Shown here in pieces: positions 7,866 to 16,377 of a DNA stretch of 64,000 nt. The notes beneath the pieces are model-generated. The model was not told where the DNA came from. It did no database searches and saw nothing but the letters and a program-made list of their open reading frames with translations. Made by a program: the position numbers and the translations under genes. This DNA comes from Planctomycetota bacterium (GTDB lineage Bacteria; Planctomycetota; Planctomycetia; Gemmatales; Gemmataceae). Numbering within the stretch: position 1 is the stretch's first letter; the number at the start of each line of letters is the position of its first letter. The stretch spans positions 100,495 through 164,494 of the forward strand of contig JAKOSN010000171.1 of NCBI GenBank assembly GCA_029777335.1. Direction: 5' to 3'.

Positions 7866-9839
7866 TCACGCCCTCCCCTCGGCCCGTCGGCGGCTCCAGG
7901 CCCAGAAGACCAGGACACACAAAAAGGCATACACTCCCACCAAGAGCAGCCGATCGATATTCCGCCAGGTTGGCAGTGCCTCATAAAAATGTTCTGCGTC
8001 GGTGCGCGAGGCGAGCAACCTATCGAGTCGCTCCTCTCTCGCTTCCGGAGTCAACGTACGGTTCTTTTCCAGATCCTTGCGTTTGTTGTCAAGTTTGTAC
8101 AGCTCGGCGCGGCGCTCTTCGAGGGTTAGTCCTTCCTTCTTTTCAATCGCAGCGCTCTCATTGTTCAGGGCGGTGATTTCGGCCTGTCGTTGCTCGTCGG
8201 TGCGTTTCAGATCCGCCTCCGCCTTGCGGATCGCCTCATCAATACTCTTGAGTTTGGCCGGCCTGGTTTCGGCAATATCATTGTGCAGGAGTTTCCCAAT
8301 CACCCCATCACCCGCGAATTCCCAACGCGGGAAAGGGCCCCCCGTGAAAAGCCCGCGCAGATAGGGGGTCCAGCTCTGCGCCTCGGTTTTGGGTTTTCCG
8401 GTTGCCTTATCGAGCATTTCAACCTCGCCCACAGGCTTGAAAACCACACTTACCAGGATGATCAACAGAAAGACTGGAGTGACATACTTGATGATGTAAT
8501 AAAAGAAGCGTGGAATCTGCAATTCTGCCCCGCTGAGCATTTCGGCCCAGCCGCGGTCCATCCCCGAGATCCAGGCGAAGAGAATCGCCTCTCCCATCGC
8601 AAAAACTACCAGCATGACCGTTCCGGCCCAGTAATCAAATTCATCCGAAAATGCATTGGAATGAAAGAGGGCAACCGGCAGGGCGAGCGGAAGGAGCATG
8701 ACACCAAAAGCCAGGGCGCTCTTCTCACGCGAGTAATTGAATTCCTGCTGCAAAAAAGCCATCAAGGGCTGACCCATGGCCAGCGAGCTGGTAATGGCAG
8801 CAAAGAAGAGGAGGCCAAACCACATGAAACCCGCCACCGGGGCGAACGCACCCCACTTGTTGAACAGCGAGGGGAACACAAAAAAGCCAAGTGAAAAGCC
8901 GGAGCCGCCTGCGGTTCTTTCCTGCACTTCACTCAGCCCCAGATAAGCGACCGCAATGGGGATAAGAATCGATCCCCCCAGGATCACCTCACAGAATTCG
9001 TTGGTCCAACCCGCGGTCGCTCCTGTCAGGGCAATATCGTCCTGTTGGCGCAAATACGAGGCGTAGCAGTGAATGGATCCCATACCGATGGAGAGAGTGA
9101 AGAAGATCTGTCCCGCCGCCGCCAACCACACGGTGGGATCATCCAGCTGGGTGTAGCGTGGTTCCCAGACAAAACGCAGTCCTTCCAGGGCGGGCGCCTG
9201 CGCGTTCACATCGTTCTCCGGAGTGATGAACAGTCCGCGCACTGCCAGGATGGCCGCAAACAGAATCAGGAGCGGCATCCCCACCTTGGAAACCAGTTCG
9301 ATCCCCTTGGCCAACCCCCGCGAGAGGATAAAAACGTTGAGAGTGATACACAGGGCAAAGAGTCCCATGCCCCAGGGACTGATGGCGATCAGTTGATAAT
9401 CCTTTTCGCCAGTGAGGGAACCAAAGAAGTTGCCCACTCCCTCGGGATCCATCCCCTTGAATCCGTTCATTAATGAATAGCCGGCGTAAGCCATCGTCCA
9501 GGTTTCAATGTAAAGATAATACGAGGCGATCACCAGGCAGGACCACAGCCCCATCACTCCGAAATATTTCCAGAAGCGATTGCGTGAATGCGTCTGAAAG
9601 ATACCCGGGGCGGAATGGTGCCCATGCTGTCCGCCGTAGCGTCCCATGGCCCACTCCACCCAGATGAGCGGCAAGCCGACGACCACCAGCGCGACGAAGT
9701 ATGGAATGAGAAAGGCTCCGCCCCCATTCTTGGCCGCCTGGGCCGGGAAGCGAAGGAAGTTCCCCAGCCCGACGGCGTTCCCCGCCATGGCCAGAACCAA
9801 CCCCACGCGCGAGGCCCAGCGTTCTTTCTTCTTCGCCAT
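7866..9839 (-). CDS. Sodium-dependent neurotransmitter-symporter (NSS/SNF) family transporter with coiled-coil insert
   Basis: A 657-residue inner-membrane transporter. The N-terminal signature is unmistakable: SRVGLVLAMAGNAVGLGNFL followed by RFPAQAAKNGGGAF, which forms TM1 and the sodium/substrate site. About 11-12 hydrophobic segments follow. Bacterial NSS proteins are usually about 450-500 residues. Here a charged, helical insert of about 140 residues (roughly 473-612, rich in Glu/Lys/Arg) separates the last two helices. The ATG at 9839 shares one base with the dtd stop (TGATG), and AAGGA lies 8 nt upstream. Substrate is probably an amino acid. It is followed by a likely small subunit. 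Confidence 0.92.
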   Translation of the reverse strand: MAKKKERWASRVGLVLAMAGNAVGLGNFLRFPAQAAKNGGGAFLIPYFVALVVVGLPLIWVEWAMGRYGGQHGHHSAPGIFQTHSRNRFWKYFGVMGLWSCLVIASYYLYIETWTMAYAGYSLMNGFKGMDPEGVGNFFGSLTGEKDYQLIAISPWGMGLFALCITLNVFILSRGLAKGIELVSKVGMPLLILFAAILAVRGLFITPENDVNAQAPALEGLRFVWEPRYTQLDDPTVWLAAAGQIFFTLSIGMGSIHCYASYLRQQDDIALTGATAGWTNEFCEVILGGSILIPIAVAYLGLSEVQERTAGGSGFSLGFFVFPSLFNKWGAFAPVAGFMWFGLLFFAAITSSLAMGQPLMAFLQQEFNYSREKSALAFGVMLLPLALPVALFHSNAFSDEFDYWAGTVMLVVFAMGEAILFAWISGMDRGWAEMLSGAELQIPRFFYYIIKYVTPVFLLIILVSVVFKPVGEVEMLDKATGKPKTEAQSWTPYLRGLFTGGPFPRWEFAGDGVIGKLLHNDIAETRPAKLKSIDEAIRKAEADLKRTDEQRQAEITALNNESAAIEKKEGLTLEERRAELYKLDNKRKDLEKNRTLTPEAREERLDRLLASRTDAEHFYEALPTWRNIDRLLLVGVYAFLCVLVFWAWSRRRAEGRA

Positions 9840-10300
9840 CAATTCGATCCTTCGCGTTCTGGAGGACTGTCGAGAATCAACGTCACGGGGCCGTCGTTGA
9901 TCAGCTCCACCTGCATCATGGCGCCAAACTGTCCGGTGGCAACCGTGATTCCCTGGGCGCGAATCGCATCCACAAACGCCTCGTACAACGGAATCGCCAC
10001 TTCCGGCGGTGCGGCACCGATGAAACTCGGCCGCCTGCCCTTGCGACAATCGCCAAACAGGGTGAACTGACTGACGACGAGGACCTCCCCCCGGCACTCG
10101 GTCACGCTCAGATTCATCTTGCCATCGCTATCGGCGAACACGCGCAGAGAGACGGTTTTGTCCGCCAACCATTGAGCCTGCGCGATCGTATCGGTCGGCG
10201 CCACCCCAAGAAGCACGAGCAAACCGGGACCAATGGCGCCAACCACCTCCCCGGCGACGACAACGCGAGCGGACTGGACCCTTTGCAGAACGGCGCGCAT
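9839..10300 (-). CDS. dtd: D-aminoacyl-tRNA deacylase
   Basis: A 153-residue cytoplasmic enzyme, the usual DTD length. It starts [17 protein letters not shown] and carries both diagnostic motifs: [17 protein letters not shown] and the Gly-cisPro motif in INDGPVT, which together exclude L-aminoacyl-tRNAs. It removes D-amino acids wrongly attached to tRNA. The start at 10300 matches the family; the frame is open further upstream without similarity. Translation is coupled to the NSS transporter by a TGATG overlap. The yfcE-like gene lies 107 nt upstream. Confidence 0.95.
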   Translation of the reverse strand: MRAVLQRVQSARVVVAGEVVGAIGPGLLVLLGVAPTDTIAQAQWLADKTVSLRVFADSDGKMNLSVTECRGEVLVVSQFTLFGDCRKGRRPSFIGAAPPEVAIPLYEAFVDAIRAQGITVATGQFGAMMQVELINDGPVTLILDSPPEREGSN

Positions 10301-10407
10301 AGGCTGGCCTTGCCCCAGGGAGCTTTCAATCCAAACCTTCGTACAGGCTATTGAACAAGGATTATAGCGGCGATCCGACAGGTGGCTTCCTGAAATCCGG
10401 CGACTTC

Positions 10408-10926
10408 TCAGGAAGGATGCTCGATCGGGGCGCACGCCCTCTCAGGCAGGGTGAGAAAGCGGAGGACATCTGTGTGCAGATCGATCCATGCGACGGTGTA
10501 AGCATCGGCGTCATGCAGCGCCCCAGGATTGATGCGCCGGGTCGCCCCCTCCTGCCGGTCAGCCGGGATATGCGTATGTCCCGAAAAAAGGTAGTGGGGT
10601 TGAGCACGCATTAACCTGCGCACATCGGTATGCAGATGCCCATGCACAATTCCGATGCGTTTGCTGGCGAGCATCACCTCTCCGCCCCAGCCGAGGCACA
10701 CGCCACCGATCTCTCTTATGGCCCGCTCCAGGGTTGGAACACTATCGGCATCGTGATTCCCAAACGTGAAGTAACAAGGAAGTCCCGCAAATGGTCGGAC
10801 CAGTTCCGCGCCCGTCACATCCCCACAATGGATGAGGACATCCACTCCTTCCTGGCGCAGCAGTTCAATGGCGCGGATGGTGCGGTCCCTTTGATCATGG
10901 GTATCCGAAAGGATGCCAAGACGCAT
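10408..10926 (-). CDS. YfcE/MJ0936-type metallophosphoesterase
   Basis: A 172-residue calcineurin-like phosphoesterase. The five metal-binding blocks are in order: [27 protein letters not shown] and FSGHTHIP, giving the dinuclear metal site of the family. Length and spacing match YfcE-type enzymes, which hydrolyse phosphodiesters in vitro; the physiological substrate is unclear. ATG 10926 is preceded by GAGAG. It lies between the pseudokinase gene (stop 54 nt upstream) and dtd (107 nt downstream) on the same strand, so it may share their transcript. Confidence 0.9.
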   Translation of the reverse strand: MRLGILSDTHDQRDRTIRAIELLRQEGVDVLIHCGDVTGAELVRPFAGLPCYFTFGNHDADSVPTLERAIREIGGVCLGWGGEVMLASKRIGIVHGHLHTDVRRLMRAQPHYLFSGHTHIPADRQEGATRRINPGALHDADAYTVAWIDLHTDVLRFLTLPERACAPIEHPS

Positions 10927-10980
10927 CGCTGTGTTCTCTCGTTGAGCGCCATTGCTGCCTACTTCCCCCACCGGGAGTGC

Positions 10981-13900
10981 TTACGGGGTCTCCGCTCGCG
11001 CTGCTGCTGCGGGATCCCGGCTGTACGGCTTGCGGTTCGAGAAACTCTCGACCAGGATCATCCCGGCGACGATCCAGGGGACGAGACCCATCAACAAGAC
11101 GATCGGACCCACCCGGACCCAGCGCGCCAGCAGCAGGCGCCCAACAAGCTGGATGGCGAGCACCGGAGTCAAGAACAGTCCCGCCAGCATCAATAACCCC
11201 ACTCCCGCCTGTCCAGCCGGATGGCTCCCGTCGAGCATCACGACGAGTGTTTGGAAGGGAGCGCCCCCCGCGCGCCAGTAAGTCAGCCCGTGGGACCACT
11301 GACTGCCCCATCCGACCAGCGCCGCGCCAACGAGTACGCCAAGGAGGAGCAGACTCACTCCGGCCATCTCCAGGCGACGCTGCCACGGTCCAGCTATTTT
11401 CTCTCTCTTTTTTCTCGCTTTTGGGGGCTGCATCAGCGGAGCCGTCCCCTCACGTCCCTGGCGGCGCAGACACTCGTCGTATTCGTTCTGCAACGTCCTG
11501 AGCCACGGCGGGACGTGATAGGGTTCGCCCAGTCCGGTCAGCGCTTGCTGGATCTGGTTGGCGGCTTCCAGCGCCTCGCTGTAGGCGCGCTCCGCCGCTG
11601 GCCACTCTTCCCGGGCGCTGTGCAACCGCGCCAGCGCCTGGAACACGCTCAGATCTCGTCGCCAGCCGAGGTGGTTTTTCCGCAACCGCTCATACTCGCT
11701 GCGGAGCGGCTTCAGCGCCTCGATCTCCTGCAGGTGTGCCAGACTGATCAGTTGCGCGGCCAGGAGATTGACCCGTACCGAGGGGCGATTCTGCACAAGG
11801 GGATGGGCCAGCAACCCCTGCACCCGCTGCGCGGCCTCCTGCGCCTGGCTCTGGTCGAGGAGCAGATCGATCCTCTCGATCGCGATCATCAGGGCCCCCG
11901 CCTCATGGTGCAATTGAGCAAAGTGAGCGCTGGCCTCGTCCAGATCGCGTCCGGCCTCTTCGCGGTGGCCCGCGAGGCGGGCGACGCTGCTCCGTACCAG
12001 CGCGAGCAGGGCGTTGCTAAAGGGGGTGGTTTCCAGCGGGTAGGTTTCAATCTCGGCAAGCAAACGGCGCGCCTGGGGGAGATGCCCCAGTTCACACCAG
12101 GCAAGGACCGCTTCCAGCCCAAAGACAAATCGCCCCAGTTGATCGCCCACCTTGCGCCAGAGTTCGTCCATCGCCTGCGCCATGTAGATCCGCCCCGTGG
12201 GTGGTCCGCTCACCAGGCCGCGCCACAGCGCACGCAGCACGAGCGCGCCATCGGTCTCGGCATGAAAGACTCCCACGCGCACCCGCATCGGGATGAGATT
12301 GCTCAGGTACAGCCCATTAATCACCGCGACCATCAGCCAGAAGGATTTCCCCCAGGACAGCCAGTACCACAAAAGCAACCCGATCCCTGCCAGGAGAAAG
12401 TTGGCGAGCACGCCGCCCAGCAAGTAGGGCAGGACCTGCCGTCGGGTGGGATACAGCGCAGGGAAGAACGTGAAGGTGAACCCCTGCATCGAGAGCGTTG
12501 GCGCCAGGTAGTAGCGGCCTCCGCTCCAGGTGAAAACAAAAACCGGACGGGCCAGCCCCACCCCACACGAGGTGACCGTGAACCCGTTCCACCGCGCAAG
12601 GAGCGCATGCCCCAGTTCATGCACCAGGGTCGCCACGTACAGGACCGGCCACAGCGCGAGGAGCATCAGAAACTGATTCGAGAAGACCAGATCCAGCACC
12701 CCGTTCAGCAACTGCCTCCCCAGCGCGGGCGTCTCAGTGCCATGCTCCACCGGCTCGAAAGGGATGGCCTCCCACACCGTCGCTCCAGCCATCAACCGAG
12801 ACCCATCTCGGCTCCAGTTGAGTTTCACCCCCGGGCCGCCCTGGAGCTGGATCCCTTCCACACTGAATGCCAGCAACTCCCTCCCACTGGCGGCATCCCA
12901 GATTTTCAGCTGCTCATCGAGCGTTGCCAGCCGTTGACTGTCGGGACTGAACACCACCCGTCCGCTGGCTCCGTCGAGAGTCACACCCTGTTCGCCCGTC
13001 AAGAGATCGTGCAACTCCAATCGTGGCATCCGGTGCGAGCCACCACTGGTTACACTGAAGCAACGCCCATCCGGCCGGAAGACAACCCGGCTCACATGCT
13101 CCTGCACCGGAAAGCGAAAGCCGGCCTCGGTGTCCCAGACGTGGGTCCCCAGGGCGGTGACATACAGGAGCAACTTGCCCCCACGCGGGCTGAAGCCAAA
13201 TTGCGAGGGATACGGCCCGGGGCGGTCCAAGGCGTGGCGGATATTATCACTTTGAAGATCCCAGAGATAGATTTTTTCGGGAGTCGCCTCCGCCAGCATT
13301 GTTCCGTCTGGGCTCAGTGCGGCGCCCAGGATCTCGAACGGCCGCGCCTGGAGATGGATCAGGGTGCGGCTCGCCCCATCCCAGACGCGCACCGCCCCCT
13401 CATTCGTGCTGGGCTCTCGTGTCACCGCGGTGAACCGTGAACCGTTTAGACTGAAGAGGATTTCTTCCAATTTGCCGGGGAAGGATTCGTGGAATGTCTG
13501 CTCTCCGGTGGTGAGGTCCCAGGCCTGAACGGTCGTTGTCCATTCCCCCAATTCCATCCCTTGCACAGCCGGGACGCGGCACTGCCCCGCGACCAAGGTG
13601 TTGCCCTCGGGGCTAAAAAGCAGGCGCTGGAGCGTCCCGCCTGCCACTGGCCAGCGAAAAAGTTGGCGCCCGCTCCGGACCTCGCGCACCACGACCGCTC
13701 CGTCTGGCTCATCGGTCGCGATCCGGTCGCCATCGGCATTGATCGCCAGACAGAGTCGTCCTGCCTGCACCAGGGTTGCATCCTGGCGCTGAGTTGTCGG
13801 CCAGATTTGCACGGTGCCCTGCTGGCTGCCCGCCACCAACTGGCTGCCATCGGCACTGAAGACGACACGGGTGACGGGGCTGGCCAGTCCGCGATAGGCT

Positions 13901-15822
13901 CGAACCAACGTTCCCGTGGCGGCATCCCACAGTCCCACGCTGGCGTCGTTGCGGCCACAGGCCAGCCAGCGACCGTCCGGACTGAAGGAGAATTGACAAT
14001 CAGGTGTCAGTTGATTCAAGGTGAAGCGTTCCTTGCCGGTGCGCCCGTCCCACACGCGTAGCTCGCCACTGCCTCCCAGGGCAGCCAGTGCAGCGCCATC
14101 CTTGCTCACCGCGGCTCGCCTGATCCGTTCACGGGCGGAGACCGACAGGAGCGGGCGCGCCTGGCCGGGCCGACGCACCACCAGGCGCGTTCCCGTGTTC
14201 ACCACCACTTGCCGGGATTCGGGAATCACGCTGAGAATGGGCATCTCGTCCGGCATGGTCTGCACCACCGCCTCGGTCTCCACCTCCCAGATGCGAGGTC
14301 CCGCGACCAGCCAGCGTCCGTCCTTGACGAAGAAGGCCGGGCCACTCTTGCTCGTCAACGTGGCCCGCACCTGTCCTTCGGGCCAGGACCACAGCCGCAC
14401 TTCCACCGCGGCATCTTCCCTTGTGGATTCACCCACCGCCGCCAACAGGTTCCCCGTTGGGTTGAAAGCGAGACTGGTGATCCGTTTCCCCTGCCAGGAG
14501 AGGGCGCGCACCGGAGCCCCGCTCCCTGCCTCCAGGATGCGGACGACGCCCATGCCCCCCGCCGACGCGATCAGCTGATTGTCGGGAGTGCAGGCCAGCC
14601 CGGTAACTGGATCTTGCTGAGGGTAGAACGCGGCATCGGCGATGCACAGATGCCTGAGATAAAACCATTCCCAGTGGCGCAGGCGCACCGGACATTGCTG
14701 CAACGTCTGGGTGGCCGCCTGAATGCGATTCGCCTCCCACTCCTGGCGTGCCTGAGCAATATTACGGAGATAAAGGATCTGCTCAGTTTGTTCAAGGGTG
14801 CGCTGCATCTCGGCCAGGTGCTGAGCCCCCACGGCAAGGAGCCCCACAACCACAACCAGGAACGCCAACAGGATCGGGTGGGCGCGCACCCATGGCCCCA
14901 GCCGCTGGATTGGTGCGGGTGCGCGGGCCTGAATCGGCTTGCCCACCAGGTATGCCTGCAGATCGTCCGCCAGAGCGAGAGCGGTCTCGTAGCGTCGGGC
15001 CGGTTGTTTTTCCAGGCAATGCAGACAGATCCGCTCCAGTGCGGGGGAGAGATTCGGCTGTAGTTGTGAAGGGGGGAGGGGAGGACGTGTGCGCACCAGG
15101 TCAAGCGTGGTGGAGGTGTGCGGAGTCTGAAACGGTGGCCGGCCGGTCAGGCATTCGTAGAGGATCGCTCCCAGGGCGTAGATATCGCTGCGGACACCGG
15201 GCCGCACCTGCCATCGCCCCACCTGCTCGGGGGCCACGTAGGAAGCGGTTCGCTCCAGCGGTCCACTCACCCCCGCCGCTTCCAGTTCGGTCAGCAATCC
15301 AAGGTCAATCAAGCGAGGCACCAGGGCGCCTTCCGGTTCACTGCCATCGTTCCCGGTGAGCACCACATGCGCAGGTGCCAGTTCGCCATGGATGATCCCC
15401 GCCTGATGCGCAGCGTGCAGGGCGCGCGCCACTACTTCGAGAAGCCGGGCGGCGGCGCGCGGCTCCAGAGGACCACTGCGGTGAAGTTTGTCACGCAGCG
15501 ATTCCCCGGGGATATAGTCACGGATCAGATAGAGTTTGCCCTCAACGAGCGTGAGATCACGAAGCGGAACCAGGTGCGGGTCGTGCAGGCAGGTCAGTGT
15601 CTCGGCATCGAGGCGCAGATTCTCCAGCAGGTCCTCGCACGGCGCGGATCGCTCGGGGACCACCTGAATGACCACGACACGACCGTTCTCCGTCACCCGC
15701 CCCAGGTAGAGGAGTCCCTTCGTGCCGGTCCCCAGGTGCCGCAGGATCTCGTAGCCGGGGAGGACGGGCAACGATCCTGGGAGCGAGGCTACCTCGCCGG
15801 GTTGTGCGAAGCCATCGGTCAT
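10981..15822 (-). CDS. Pseudokinase - transmembrane - WD40 propeller - M50 protease - TPR-like giant membrane protein
   Basis: A 1613-residue protein. Residues about 23-300 form a Ser/Thr-kinase fold (GTGTKG loop at 31-36, DLG at 173-175, APE at 197-199), but the VAIK Lys is Gln53 and the HRDLKPxN loop reads HGELAPAH (145-152). The catalytic Asp, Lys and Asn are therefore replaced and a pseudokinase is predicted. A transmembrane helix lies at about 316-336. WD40-like repeats fill about 400-1045 (for example SFSPDGRWLACG and VRVWDGA). An M50/site-2-protease domain follows with HELGH at 1068-1072 and NLIP...TDG at about 1175-1192. Helical TPR-like repeats and about three C-terminal helices complete it. 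ATG 15822 has AAGG upstream. The substrate and signal are unknown. Confidence 0.88.
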   Translation of the reverse strand: MTDGFAQPGEVASLPGSLPVLPGYEILRHLGTGTKGLLYLGRVTENGRVVVIQVVPERSAPCEDLLENLRLDAETLTCLHDPHLVPLRDLTLVEGKLYLIRDYIPGESLRDKLHRSGPLEPRAAARLLEVVARALHAAHQAGIIHGELAPAHVVLTGNDGSEPEGALVPRLIDLGLLTELEAAGVSGPLERTASYVAPEQVGRWQVRPGVRSDIYALGAILYECLTGRPPFQTPHTSTTLDLVRTRPPLPPSQLQPNLSPALERICLHCLEKQPARRYETALALADDLQAYLVGKPIQARAPAPIQRLGPWVRAHPILLAFLVVVVGLLAVGAQHLAEMQRTLEQTEQILYLRNIAQARQEWEANRIQAATQTLQQCPVRLRHWEWFYLRHLCIADAAFYPQQDPVTGLACTPDNQLIASAGGMGVVRILEAGSGAPVRALSWQGKRITSLAFNPTGNLLAAVGESTREDAAVEVRLWSWPEGQVRATLTSKSGPAFFVKDGRWLVAGPRIWEVETEAVVQTMPDEMPILSVIPESRQVVVNTGTRLVVRRPGQARPLLSVSARERIRRAAVSKDGAALAALGGSGELRVWDGRTGKERFTLNQLTPDCQFSFSPDGRWLACGRNDASVGLWDAATGTLVRAYRGLASPVTRVVFSADGSQLVAGSQQGTVQIWPTTQRQDATLVQAGRLCLAINADGDRIATDEPDGAVVVREVRSGRQLFRWPVAGGTLQRLLFSPEGNTLVAGQCRVPAVQGMELGEWTTTVQAWDLTTGEQTFHESFPGKLEEILFSLNGSRFTAVTREPSTNEGAVRVWDGASRTLIHLQARPFEILGAALSPDGTMLAEATPEKIYLWDLQSDNIRHALDRPGPYPSQFGFSPRGGKLLLYVTALGTHVWDTEAGFRFPVQEHVSRVVFRPDGRCFSVTSGGSHRMPRLELHDLLTGEQGVTLDGASGRVVFSPDSQRLATLDEQLKIWDAASGRELLAFSVEGIQLQGGPGVKLNWSRDGSRLMAGATVWEAIPFEPVEHGTETPALGRQLLNGVLDLVFSNQFLMLLALWPVLYVATLVHELGHALLARWNGFTVTSCGVGLARPVFVFTWSGGRYYLAPTLSMQGFTFTFFPALYPTRRQVLPYLLGGVLANFLLAGIGLLLWYWLSWGKSFWLMVAVINGLYLSNLIPMRVRVGVFHAETDGALVLRALWRGLVSGPPTGRIYMAQAMDELWRKVGDQLGRFVFGLEAVLAWCELGHLPQARRLLAEIETYPLETTPFSNALLALVRSSVARLAGHREEAGRDLDEASAHFAQLHHEAGALMIAIERIDLLLDQSQAQEAAQRVQGLLAHPLVQNRPSVRVNLLAAQLISLAHLQEIEALKPLRSEYERLRKNHLGWRRDLSVFQALARLHSAREEWPAAERAYSEALEAANQIQQALTGLGEPYHVPPWLRTLQNEYDECLRRQGREGTAPLMQPPKARKKREKIAGPWQRRLEMAGVSLLLLGVLVGAALVGWGSQWSHGLTYWRAGGAPFQTLVVMLDGSHPAGQAGVGLLMLAGLFLTPVLAIQLVGRLLLARWVRVGPIVLLMGLVPWIVAGMILVESFSNRKPYSRDPAAAARAETP

Positions 15823-15979
15823 GATCCAACCCTTGCGGTCAGGAGGAACGAAGCGCCTGTCAGTGTATCGGGATCGAGCCAGGGACGCAAACGCGGGGCG
15901 ATCTACCTTGACAGATGGAGGCACTTCCACCAAGCTACGCGAGGGATATCCATGGGCGCGGACAGGAAAGAGAACTGAG

Positions 15980-16240
15980 ATGGCGGACCTGACTCCCTAC
16001 CAGCAGAAGATTGTCAAGCGCTACTACGACAACCAGGACACGCTGCAGAGACAGCGCCTGGCCGAACTGGTGAGCGAGCTGTATCTGAGCGAGGGAAAGA
16101 AGCGGCAACAGGTGTGGAAACGGGTGATCACGGCGATGCAGAAACTTGAGATTCCGCAGGCGCGCATCGATCATCTGGTGGCAAAGGACAATCCTGCTCT
16201 CGTCGCCGAGGTGGTCAAGGAACTGGAAGCGAAGAAGTGA
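15980..16240 (+). CDS. Small helical protein of unknown function
   Basis: An 86-residue, highly charged, probably all-helical cytoplasmic protein beginning MADLTPYQQKIVKRYYDN and ending in a Lys-rich tail. It has no signal peptide, Cys cluster or catalytic motif. ATG 15980 is preceded by GGAAAGAG. It is divergent from the pseudokinase gene (157-bp gap) and stands alone on the plus strand between two minus-strand clusters. The composition resembles small conserved planctomycete proteins, but I cannot name a family. It is likely real because it has a good ribosome site and protein-like composition. Confidence 0.65.
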   Translation: MADLTPYQQKIVKRYYDNQDTLQRQRLAELVSELYLSEGKKRQQVWKRVITAMQKLEIPQARIDHLVAKDNPALVAEVVKELEAKK

Positions 16241-16297
16241 ACGTCGCTACTCCCCTGGTGCGCTCCGCGTTGGTGCAGGAGAGGCGATCTTGATGGC

Positions 16298-16325
16298 TCC
16301 TCCCACGTGAAACGCTGCGGGAGGA
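16298..16325. terminator. Weak inverted repeat between convergent genes
   Basis: TCCTCCC (16298-16304) and GGGAGGA (16319-16325) form a perfect 7-bp stem with a 14-nt loop, midway between the convergent stops at 16240 and 16378. No U-tract is present. It may terminate from either side. Confidence 0.3.
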
Positions 16326-16377
16326 ACGAGCGACGCCATGCTGCACAAGGACGGAGCGACCAGGGTCCGCTGGTGGT

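Noticed and set aside
11221..13440. Long open frame on the plus strand opposite the pseudokinase-WD40 gene
   Set aside because: It has a Gln/Pro/His/Arg-rich composition and no family motif; it mirrors codon bias of the real minus-strand gene.
15906..15911. TTGACA before the 86-residue gene
   Set aside because: No acceptable -10 lies 16-18 bases downstream.
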